Source: Puffinus mauretanicus (lineage: Eukaryota > Chordata > Aves > Procellariiformes > Procellariidae). From it: DNA of 64,000 bases. The stretch is taken from NCBI GenBank assembly GCA_023333565.1, contig JAJKFH010003075.1, positions 124,001-188,000 on the forward strand, given 5' to 3'. The stretch's first letter is position 1, and each line of letters begins with the position of its first letter. A model generated the notes under the pieces. The model was not told the origin of the DNA. It ran no database searches and worked only from the letters and a program-made list of their open reading frames with translations. A program made the translations under genes and the position numbers. Of the stretch, positions 1-9,700 are shown one piece after another.

Positions 1-1173
1 CGTCCATCCAGCTGTCCGACATGGACTTAACTACTCACTCAAAATCAAGCTTTTTCTCTCAGAAAACCAAAACCCCGACTAAGCTTTTGTCTTCAAACCA
101 CATGAAAGCCAGTGTTCAAAAAAAGAAAAAAAAAAGGTGTATAGACAGGCTAAGCGTACTCTGCATTTTGAACGAGCATAGGGCCTCTGGTGAATAGTTG
201 GGAGATTTCCTAGGGCCACAATGGACGGTGTGTACTGAAAAGGCAAACTTGGTCCTTTGGTTACTTCCTTAGATTTTTCTTTCACTCATTTTTCAAGGTC
301 ACAAGACTGCACGGCACCCCTGCTCTACATCCTTACAGTCAGTACTGCTGTGTGAAGGTGAACTGCTAGTGAGGGGAAAGATGGGGAAGACAGTTTACCT
401 ACCTTTTTTGATTAGTGATAAGCTTAATGATAGGCACCTTTTTAATGTTTAATTTTACTGCTATTTTTGCATTTCTGTGTGTAATTAAGAGGGGGTTTAA
501 AGGAGATAAACACCACAATATTTAAGATAATTTCTTGAAATACGAATGCCTTCATAAAAAGAAGAGTAATACCTAATGTGGAAATATGGACAGCCACATA
601 AGACACAGCCAGTATTGCTCAAGCTTTTTAGTTTCTTAAAGGAACTAAGGTACCAGAAACCATTATCTGATGTTCTCAATTCAGTTCTCTAATGGGGCAT
701 ATGCAGCAAAACTGTCTGCTGCCCAGAAACACTTCTGGTAGCTGTATTAAACCGTGCGCCTGTGGTTCCTCTGCCACATTCTTTTGCCCAGTCTTGACGC
801 TATTAGCCAGAAGTTTGTTTTTCTAGACTCTTGTATTTCCTTACTCTAATATTACAAAATTGTTGTTAAAACTCAGTTTATTAAACGTTAACATAATTGA
901 ATGGCTTTATAGTACAGCCACAGTACCAATAATTATGTCCTGTGCAATTACAACAGTCAGGAATTTAAGGTTAAACATCCATTTCAAAAAAAGTTTAAAT
1001 ATGCATTTTATTAATTTACAGAGGAAATTATAGTGAAGGACTTTGTTCCAGAAACTCACTGACCTTATAGTAGTATCCTAAATAAGAAGCTCAGAGTCCA
1101 AAAAAGAAATTGAACACTTGTTTACTGACGTTAATTTTGTGTTCAGTAATTGGTTGTGTTCCTTCTGTTCTAG
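1..1173 (+). other. PPP2R5A: PPP2R5A intron (3' part)
   Basis: No coding exon was recognised here on either strand. The stretch ends in a pyrimidine-rich tract and a TAG acceptor directly before the PPP2R5A exon at 1174, so it is read as the intron upstream of that exon. The short open frames have no family resemblance. An A-rich run lies near 118-136. Confidence 0.8.
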
Positions 1174-1275
1174 AACTATTGTGGCACTGGTGTATAATGT
1201 GCTGAAAACCCTGATGGAAATGAATGGCAAGCTTTTTGATGAACTTACAAGCTCATATAAAGCAGAAAGGCAAAG
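1174..1275 (+). CDS. PPP2R5A: PPP2R5A penultimate coding exon
   Basis: The exon is 102 nt, preceded by ...TTCTGTTCTAG and followed by the donor GTACTG. It starts with the third base of a codon (consistent with the proline before TIVAL in the family) and ends with AG, two bases of an arginine codon completed in the next exon. It encodes the last helices of the B56 domain, ending ...[10 protein letters not shown]. Confidence 0.95.
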
Positions 1276-2201
1276 GTACTGATTTTTCTTCCAAACGCAC
1301 ATTGATGAATGCATATCTAGAATTTACCAGCTGAAAAGAAACAAAACTTAGCTCTTGTGGCTGTGGGGTCCTGTAGTGGAACTGCTTATCAAATACTGGC
1401 TGCTGGGTGTCACTTGAGTAAGACGCACCCACGCGGGTGCGTGTCAGTGGTGTGGTGGGAGGTGAAGCCCCGAGGAGGCGGCAGGAAGGCCCCAGCTCCC
1501 GCCCTGGGCAGGGAGCGCTCTGTCTCCTGAGTGGGCTCAGCTGCTGCTGCGAGGGGCTGCTGGTGCTGGCTCTGCTGCTTCGGGGGTGTTGTCTGAAGAG
1601 AGCTGAGCTGGAGAATACTTCACAGCTCAGCTAAAACCACTGTCTTACCCTACTAACCTACTCAGATGTACTGTTGGAGTAAGGGAGGCAGGTGTACGTT
1701 ATCCTGGTCCAGCTGAGACCACATGCTACACCTCCTTTCAGTAGTTACGCTTTTCTCCCCCCAAGACGCTAGGTCCCTGAATTTGTTCGCATGTGATAAA
1801 GAACCTCCTTAGAATTGCAGTCGTCTGTGCAAAACCACACTACAGCAGTTGTCTGAGTTTGTTGGTGCAAAGTTACAGTTTTACCACTAACCGTTACCGA
1901 TTTGTACGCTCGCTTTTTAATAGAGGAAACTGTGGTTGCCTTTAAAAATAGCTTTGGATAAAAATTTACAAGAGGAATTACTAGATGTAAATCACAGTTG
2001 TTAAGTAACTGCATCTCCACATTGCACTTGAAACACATCTGGAATTGATACTTCACTCTTTCCTACAGAGAGAAAAAGAAAGAATTGGAACGTGAAGAGT
2101 TGTGGAGAAAGCTAGAGGAGTTAAAGCTTAAGAAGGCTATGGCAGAAAAGCAGAACAGCACTCACAATGTGCTAAATGCACACAATGCAAGTGCCAAATA
2201 A
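1174..2201 (+). CDS. PPP2R5A: PP2A regulatory subunit B56-alpha, C-terminal end (partial, two exons)
   Basis: B56-alpha is a regulatory subunit of the PP2A heterotrimer. It directs the scaffold/catalytic core to substrates through a HEAT-like repeat fold. Only the last 77 residues are in the window, in exons 1174-1275 and 2069-2201 joined in phase (AG|A, arginine). The first exon encodes the end of the B56 fold ([20 protein letters not shown]). The second encodes the highly charged tail ([20 protein letters not shown]) and stops with TAA at 2199-2201. Both stretches are close to the human protein as I know it, and the tail has the same length after the splice junction (43 residues). The final ~14 residues differ from human. 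Assignment to alpha rather than another B56 paralogue rests on the tail and on the neighbours PACC1 and NENF, which flank PPP2R5A in mammals. The 5' part of the gene lies left of the window. Confidence 0.93.
1276..2068 (+). other. PPP2R5A: last intron of PPP2R5A, with GC-rich hairpin block
   Basis: A 793-bp GT-AG intron. Roughly 1420-1620 is much more GC-rich than its surroundings. It contains a perfect 8-bp hairpin (arms 1423-1430 and 1435-1442, 4-nt loop) and runs of CTGCTG-like triplets. A 65-codon frame in this block has no recognisable homology and is treated as fortuitous. Confidence 0.85.
2069..2201 (+). CDS. PPP2R5A: PPP2R5A terminal coding exon
   Basis: The acceptor is TTTCCTACAG at 2059-2068. 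The exon completes an arginine codon and encodes 43 further residues. These form a lysine/glutamate-rich amphipathic segment followed by a short polar end ([15 protein letters not shown]) before TAA. The polar end departs from the human sequence while the charged segment is nearly unchanged. Confidence 0.94.
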
Positions 2202-2622
2202 AAGAAATGACCACCTCTACTCGGCAGACATACTTTTTTGTACCCTTTTGAAATATATAAGGATTTGCAAAAGAAACCTCATCAGTATAATAGAAACAGC
2301 CAATTTTTTTCTCTGGCAAATGTAAAGATTTGAATTTAAATACAGCAGTTAAGTGATGTCATTACCACAGCATATTGTAAATTTGTCTAATTATTGATAT
2401 ACTGTCACTTCCAATGTTTCATAGAACTGAATTATCATCCTTAATGAGTGAAATAATTATGGGAGTGGTGAGAAATATGACTTGAATTTTTGATTGTGTT
2501 GCACATAGGTGGTATAGTTTGCTATGTACATTATTTTTCCTTGTTTTATATGTGCTTTTCACATTGCTGCACACTTTGGTTAAGATTATAGAAAAGGCTT
2601 CTAGTTGTGCTGTATTTTCTCA

Positions 2623-2628
2623 AATAAA
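2623..2628 (+). terminator. PPP2R5A: proximal AATAAA polyadenylation signal of PPP2R5A
   Basis: Canonical hexamer in the 3' UTR, about 420 nt after the stop codon. Its use is not shown by sequence alone. Confidence 0.4.
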
Positions 2629-3287
2629 ACCAAGGTACATTACCAATAACTTGAGATATTCAGTATGTGCCCCTTCCAGCACTGAAAGGAACTCAGATAC
2701 GGTGCTGTCTGTGAATTCCTGATTGGATTCAGATTTAGATTTATATACCGCTCACATTAGAAAGAGGCAAAGCAGGGAGAGAAAGCCAGCTTGAGCAGGT
2801 TGGGGTGGTCCCTGCATCTGACCTCCCACTTGGTGAGTGCCTCTACCTTGTTCTCGCTGCCTCTTGGTCCTGGGCTACTTAGAGATTTCCTCCTGCTACA
2901 GCTGAGGATGGAGCTTCCTCTAGAGAGCCCATCGATGATGCTCCTCATCAGCCCAAGGACTCCCTGCGGAGTAGTGCAGGTCTCCTAGAGACGATCTTGA
3001 CGTTTCTGCATTAGTGTGTTAGCATCTCATAGACTGAAGAATGAGACCAAAATTGGGATTACCTTTTTTTAGTAAGGAGGGAAGGCTGTCAATAAATAGT
3101 TCCTTGTTTTATTTAAAGAAAATGCAGTCTGTTTCTTAAAGGTGGAAAGTTGACAATAGAAGTCTTGTCTGTTTACTTGATCAAGTATTTTTCACATCTT
3201 TTATCAGAGTACCATTCCAATCTCTTAAATTGCAGTTGTGTGGAAAACTTTTGTAATGAAAGATCTTTGGGGAATTGAGCAGCATTC

Positions 3288-3293
3288 AATAAA
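3288..3293 (+). terminator. PPP2R5A: distal AATAAA polyadenylation signal of PPP2R5A
   Basis: Canonical hexamer in the context TTCAATAAAGTC, followed within 30 nt by T/GT-rich sequence (TTTATGTTTGTATTT), the usual downstream element. This is the best candidate for the main 3' end. Confidence 0.7.
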
Positions 3294-5694
3294 GTCTTTA
3301 TGTTTGTATTTAGTGCTGTATATCACATCTTTGTGTTTATAAAGACCAGGAGAACTAGAATGGCTATTACAAACAACCTTTTAAGTGCACGTGTGTCTGA
3401 ATAACCTGTGGCTTTTCACTGAGCGGCAAAAGTGTTGGAGGCGCAGGCCGCTGGGGTTTCGTTTTTGTGAGTAGGGTGGAAGGCTTTGTTCTGCTCTCCT
3501 CAGCACAGAGCAGGTGGTGGTCAGAACAGCTGAGGCAGGTGTCCTGGGCTTGTTTCACCTATTGCTTGGCTGGTTTACCGACTTTATTCAAGCAGTTTCC
3601 AGGGGGAAAAAGGTCTCAACTACACTGTTGGAGTTGACTTTATTACGCTTTTATTGTTACCTCATTTTGTGTCTCTAAGTAGTTGTGTTTCACAGAGGAA
3701 ATGGGACTAACGCTGCCTGAAGTGGCTTACACTACCAATAGCCCCGTCTGATCAAAACCAATTAGTTGCTGCTCTCTACGTGTCAGTTTTATATAAAAAG
3801 ACTACATAATCAGCTGACCAAAGTAGATTCTGCCATGGTAAGTGGCTGCCCAAAATTTGGAGGGAAGAAAATCCTTTACTTTTCATGGTGCTTCTTGAAG
3901 TCCTGAAACCAGATGTTAAACACTGCGGGGCCTGCAAGGGTGCGCTTTGCCAGCTCAGGAGGGAGATGACCATCCCGCAGACACAGTTTACCTCAGTTTA
4001 GTACTTTAGTGCCTTTTTTCCATAGAAGAATAAAACCCCCAATTTGAGATATAAAGTATTTTCAGCTGTCCTACAGTCTAAAGGAAATAAATTATACAGA
4101 CATTGGGGAATCTAACACTTACCTTGCAGTGGTACCAAAACCAAATTACTGGTGTGTGTTACGAGTTGTTCAAAAATTTACAAATATGGAGATCAAGGGT
4201 AAGTAATAGAAAAACAATGCTATAGCTGTAAGAGGCCATTTCAAACAAATTGTGCAACACTTGCTATTAGAATCACTCCTATAAATAGGTATATAAAAGA
4301 AAGGTTTCTTGGCTGGCACCGGCTGGCCTGCTCTAGTAACAACATTTCCTTGTAAAACACAAATTGTGATAGCTGAGATGTAGTGACCAAAGTTGACTAC
4401 TATGGGAATTTATTTAAAAAAAAAAAGTACATTAAATAATGCAGAAATACAGAAATACTGTATTTAACCACACCTCCTACTTACCCCAGAGGTGGGGCTA
4501 AGTTGTCTTCCAGCTTACCTTCTCTGACCTCATTCGCAAAAAAAGAACAAAAAAAGCATTAGGATGCATCAGCACCTGATCAAATTGTTGTTTCTAAATA
4601 TTTTTGTAAAATCCAAGAAATAGCTGCTGTAATGTCATTTGTTAAAGGAACACTTGGGTGTTTCTTTGACAGTGAGGAGTTAAGAAAGCTGTTGTCTCTG
4701 TCTTACCTGTAAAACAGGCCCTCAGCAGAGTTTTTCGGAAAGCGAAGGGCTATAAGCTGACCAGGGAAGTCAGTGGAATGCTTTTCTACCAGCATAGGCT
4801 GTTATGTAGCAAAATCAACAGGGTTTTTCTTGATAAGTGTGGGGTTTTTATTCCTGCCCCTCCCATTTCCCTCCTGCCCCCTGAGTTTCTGTCCCATTCC
4901 CCACCACACCAGCACCTAGGGCTGAAGTAGCTGTCAAACAGTTTGCTTTAACAGCGCAGCGTTTGGTCTTTGCTACTCCCCTCTAGTGTAACTTCCTTCA
5001 CTTGCTATGCACTCTGCTAACCTACCTCACTGAGGCTGTACAGCATTGGCCCTGCTGGACCATCCCTGGAAGGCACTGAACAAAAACTGTTGACTGAACA
5101 CCACCTGTTCTAGCATCCAAATGTTTTTTTTTCTCCCCAGAAGAGTGCAATCAAGTTAGCTCAGACTATACCATTCACATTATGAACCGCTTGAAGCGCC
5201 AACGCAGGACCTGGGGAAGAGGGGAGAGTGGTCACTGCAAGTGAGTGGTAGGCTGTAGCCTCCTCCTGCCCCCAGCTGTCTGGACACAGGAGAACCCGTG
5301 TGCTGCCTCCATGCCTGCAGCCAGAGCTGCTCTTTTGTTTTTCTTATCACAGTGAATTGTTGCTCCCTTGTTTACGGCTTTGTTTGGTCAATGCAGTGCC
5401 TTGATTTGCTCTGGAAATCAGCTGAAAGTAGTAAGTTTTGTTGCAAAATGCTTCCTTAGAAGGCAAAAAAAAAAAGAACAAGGGGGTACTTTTGATACGC
5501 TTACTACTATATTAATACTCTGTTAGTAGAGGATGGAAGAAGCTCCTTTCCTTGCAACAAAGCCTTCACAGCACATACACAATGGTGCGCTGCTGCCCTG
5601 TAGGCTCCTCAAGCCTGAGTTAGGCATCTAGACTAATAAGAGACTTATAAGGAAGAAAACGACTACACCACCACAGCACAGCTCATTAGCACGC

Positions 5695-5715
5695 ATTCTC
5701 TATATAATAGAGAAT
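5695..5715. repeat. perfect 9-bp inverted repeat with 3-nt centre
   Basis: ATTCTCTAT at 5695-5703 is mirrored as ATAGAGAAT at 5707-5715 around a 3-nt ATA centre. It lies in the presumed PACC1 3' UTR or 3' flank. No function is claimed. Confidence 0.7.
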
Positions 5716-6499
5716 CATATTTAAATGCCAAGCTGATGAAAGACTATTTTTCACTTCCTTAGCAAAGACTGGGGGAAGGAGGGAAGAGCAACAGCCTGAG
5801 ACAGGCTTTGAAGTCCATCATCAGCTCAGATGCCCAGCTATTTTGTTGCTTGAGTTTATTTTGAGTTGGACTGATGAGGAACAGATTCTTGTTTCTCACC
5901 TTACCCTCTGGCAGTAATACTCCTGCCTGGCCTACCTCCTGTAAAGCTCCAGCTGAATCTGAGAGCAGGTAGTTTCAAAGAATGTACACAATATCTTATT
6001 TGAAGTATTTTTTAATATTAAAGTCACTATACTTTAAATCAAAAATGACACGTAAGAGAATTCCAGTGTATTTTGTTTTAACACATACTTTGGAGAGGGG
6101 AGGCCAGACTCTTTTGTTGAGTGCTTTACCTTCCACTAAACACAGTCACAGAAGTAACTGCGTTACGGTAGCAGAGGCAGGTCATCGCTCATGCAGAAGC
6201 TAAATGGTCTCCTGTTCTGAGAAGCATTCAAACACTGTCCATTTTTTTTAGAACTTAACCGCTACAGTGTTGACTTTCTGAACATTAGTGAAATTTCTCC
6301 TTTCTCCCTGGTCCCCCCGTATATTGAGGTAAGCTTGTTAAATTTGGAATAGCAAAGCATGAGTTTGTTAGACCTGTCCTAGAGTTAGCTCCTTTCTGAA
6401 GTTCAAAGGCCAGTTCACTAGGCTGTTCCTTCAGCCATCGTTTTTCCAGAAGAAAACATACCTGTTTTGCATCTTTAATTGCTGTATTGCTGATTGAAG

Positions 6500-6505
6500 T
6501 TTATT
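6500..6505 (-). terminator. PACC1: nearest candidate polyadenylation signal of PACC1
   Basis: AATAAA on the minus strand about 50 nt past the PACC1 stop codon. It would give an unusually short 3' UTR, so a more distal signal (for example 5855-5860) may be the main one. Confidence 0.3.
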
Positions 6506-6553
6506 CCAGTTATTTTCTGTCCCTTCTGCTATGAATAGTTAAAAGGCTTAGTC

Positions 6554-6715
6554 TCAGTTTATGTGGTTCCTTACTTGACGACTCCTCTTCAGATGTCTCT
6601 TTCGGATTTTGATCATCCACTTAACACTTAACTTAGCAAAGTCTGCTGCCTTAAACAGAGCCAAGAAGATACCACAAAGAAGAGCAATCATGTTCCAGGG
6701 ATTTGCTGTGATAAT
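6554..6715 (-). CDS. PACC1: PACC1 coding exon 8 (TM2 and C-terminus)
   Basis: Acceptor CTCTTTCAG. The exon encodes residues 298-350, then TGA (complement of 6554-6556). It contains TM2 (NMIALLCGIFLALF) and K319, whose human counterpart sets anion selectivity. The amphipathic basic tail (KWMIKIRKRHLKRSR) is nearly identical to human. Confidence 0.96.
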   Translation of the reverse strand: MITANPWNMIALLCGIFLALFKAADFAKLSVKWMIKIRKRHLKRSRQVRNHIN

Positions 6716-9700
6716 CTGAAAGAGATTAAAAAATATTATTCCCCACATCTGACTCAGCATGTTATACCTATGCAATAACAAACTGAAGTGTTTTGCAGCA
6801 TATTCCTTTACGCTGCAAAGGTGGCCTGTAGTGCCTTCTCCATACACCTGCCTCACACCATGGTTTTCTGATTCCTGCCATCAGGAAGAAAACACACTGT
6901 ACTAGCTGCTAAATTCCTTTTAGACTATTTCAGGATATGGAATTGTTTAAAACTTTAGAGATACAATTAAATTGCTAACTTTATAGATAAAATTTACTAT
7001 ATTATTTAAAGATTTACAAAAATAACCAGTCACATTAAAGAAGATCTTCCAGAAGACAAAGCTAAAAGTAGCAATTACTGGAAAGCTTTAACAAGACAGC
7101 ATTGTAATGCTAAACTAGCTTTTGACAGCAGCAACTGTTTCTGTAGACCTACAGCAAGTATTTTGTATTTCTATTTTTAACTACATTTGGTTCAAGAGTA
7201 AAGTTTATTTATGGTTTGCAATTCTTCTCGCACCTCTAGGCACAAGGATGACTTCTAGGATCTCAGATGAAGCAAGCAGAGCTAGGATTAGGCAGCAATA
7301 AAGTAGCACACAGCTTTGGGACTCGCCGTGGAGTATGCAACTCTGGCGGTCAGCATGCACGTAGCATCACTGGGTCACCACTGGAGCCAGAAGGTCTTAA
7401 ACAGGCTTTCCGTAGCTGTTAATCCTCCTAAAAGCAGCAGCGCTGGCTGCCAGTGCTTGTGAACTATGGCCTCTTCAGCAAGAGGAAACAAGCACCCCCA
7501 ATCCACTGGATCAAGGGCAGCTTTCAGCTCGAAGACAGCAGAGGTGTTTTAACCCCATCTGGCAGAGAGGAGCGAGAGGTGCTGGGAATAGGACTGGGCT
7601 CTCGAGGCTGAGGAGGTGCCTGCACTGAGGAGGGTGCCCAGCCCCAGCACAGACACAACAGCAGAAGTGCGAAGGGCCAATGACCCAATCCTGCCTCACA
7701 CAGTCTGCATTCGCACTCTGGTTTTGGGCAAGAAAACAGGAACTCCATGGATTTTGCTCATGATGGACTTTGGTTGTCAGGTAGGGCTGTTTTAAATGCA
7801 AAATTTTAAACAGATGACTGTCTTTGCACACTTTGCCATTCTACATTTTTCTGGGGAGGACAAATGTATCTGACCTTCTCCCCTAGAACACCAGGAAAAC
7901 AAGATCTAGCTCACATGCTTAAAGCGCATGTACCCACAGCGCACACCTGCACGCCTTTTAAGCACTCCAGTGACCGACGGTGGTCTTGTCTGGCACATCA
8001 TATGCCTCTGGCTGCAGCATATTGAGCTAAATTTTAAAGTGCTTTTTGTGCACTTGAATGCAATACCAAATTCTATTCCAATAAGGGGTAAAAAATACAC
8101 TAGTTATTTATTCTTATTATTCTGATTTAAGCCAATTAATAAAAAAAGTCATTAAATTGGTTTACCCCAGCACACTATTTAAGCAAAAAGTTCAGAAGCT
8201 ACACTTGCTAGAGCACAGGGGCAGGTGCTTTTTCTTAGCTACGTGTACCTCTAGCTGCAAACAGAATGCTGCGCGCCACCAAGTTGGTCTTGACCTCTGC
8301 AGAACATGCGTTACTGGATGGCAGGAAGAGCCTAGACTGAAACTTCAGAAGTAACCTCACTCTTCCTCTGAATTTCTGCTTGGAGTAAGGTAACAGAGGC
8401 ATGCACCCCCCCACACACAAACCATGAGCATGTGCAGTCAGCATTCAAAAAAGGGACTAGCATTACTTACATCTTGAACAGTCTGTATAAAAGGATCTTT
8501 CCATTCAAATACCACAAAAAACAGCTGGTCACTTCTTGGTTTAGTTCTCTGGTCAATATAGTTAACCACGCTAGTCTAGAGAGAGGGAAGAAAAAAAAAC
8601 CCGTGCAGGTTACTTTCTTCAGTGGTGTAATGAGTCTTCTGTGCAACAGAAAAGGCTTGTAAGAAGGCGAAAATAGCAGACTGTTCAGGGACTTCCAATT
8701 CAGCCTTCCTCCACCTGGAACAATAGGCTCCCAAATTATGGGAAGGGCAGTTTCCTCCATCTGTCTCATGTTCATATTCTTTTCCTATTTCTCACTTAGT
8801 AAAACACTGCAATACCATTTTTACACTGGTGGCCAGGGCCTTTATTTTATTACATAGCTTTTCCCTTTCAAGGGGGGAAATTTCATTTACAAAATTCGTT
8901 TACTGGAGTAATACAGCATTTTGAAAGTTCTCATGAATGAATGCTAAATTACTTTTATTTACCAGAGAACTACACGATGGTAGCAGGAAAACTCTTTTTT
9001 TGAAAAATCAGTTGTAGAATAAACTAGATGATGCCAGCAAGTGCAGAATGAAAAATGGAAAGGAAAGAAGCCTAGATGTTAACAATTAAAACCATACTTC
9101 CCAGTGCTGCCCATTAACTAGGTTACCATTTGAAACTAGCACTGACCAGCAGAGAGCTTTAGCACAATTCCACAGAGCTGGGATAACCAGGGTACAGTTT
9201 AGGATACCAGATCAATGTTACAGCCACATGAAACCATAGTCTTAAGAACCACAATCAGGAAAGTATTAAGACATCAGGCCTCAGAAACACATTTGTCTTG
9301 TCTTGTAACACACCCCCTCCAGCCCAGAGGGGAACTACGCGGGGAGCTACATCGAGTTTGTACGCAGGCAACACCGCCACAGTTTGCGCTAGCCTCCCCA
9401 CCGCCAGGAGACAATACAAACCGCTCAAGAGCCAGGCAGTCGCCTAACAGGCAAGCACACGGGGGTTGCAGCTGAACAAACGATGGAAGGACTGCTCCCG
9501 TCTCCAACCCTCAAAGGAGTATTTACACCTTGCTGTGTGCACAAGGGAGTACTGCTGCTCTTCCTACATTAGTTTAGTACTGTACTGGAAGCAATGAATC
9601 CAGCAGTACTGTAACTTCATTTCAGGATTCTGACAGGAACTATAGATATGAAAACAGCGACTCAGCCGACACTGTATAAGGGATGACCTACTGCAAAAAT

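Larger units (their letters stand above)
2202..3311 (+). other. PPP2R5A: PPP2R5A 3' UTR
   Basis: About 1.1 kb of non-coding sequence between the stop codon and a strong AATAAA at 3288-3293. The cleavage point is placed roughly 15-20 nt further on by convention. An earlier AATAAA at 2623-2628 could give a shorter isoform. A locally GC-rich segment lies at about 2760-3000. Confidence 0.7.
3312..6553. other. tail-to-tail interval PPP2R5A / PACC1 (includes PACC1 3' UTR)
   Basis: No coding exon is recognised on either strand. The right part must be the 3' UTR of PACC1, read leftwards from its stop at 6554. Antisense AATAAA candidates (TTTATT on +) occur at 6500-6505, 5855-5860, 4847-4852, 4409-4414, 3650-3655, 3639-3644 and 3583-3588. 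The sequence alone does not decide among them. An inverted repeat with perfect 9-bp arms lies at 5695-5715. Confidence 0.6.

Noticed and set aside
2930..2988. ATGATGCT... frame considered as an ATF3 start
   Set aside because: Only the first three codons fit. The rest shows no bZIP protein similarity, and it lies in the PPP2R5A 3' UTR.
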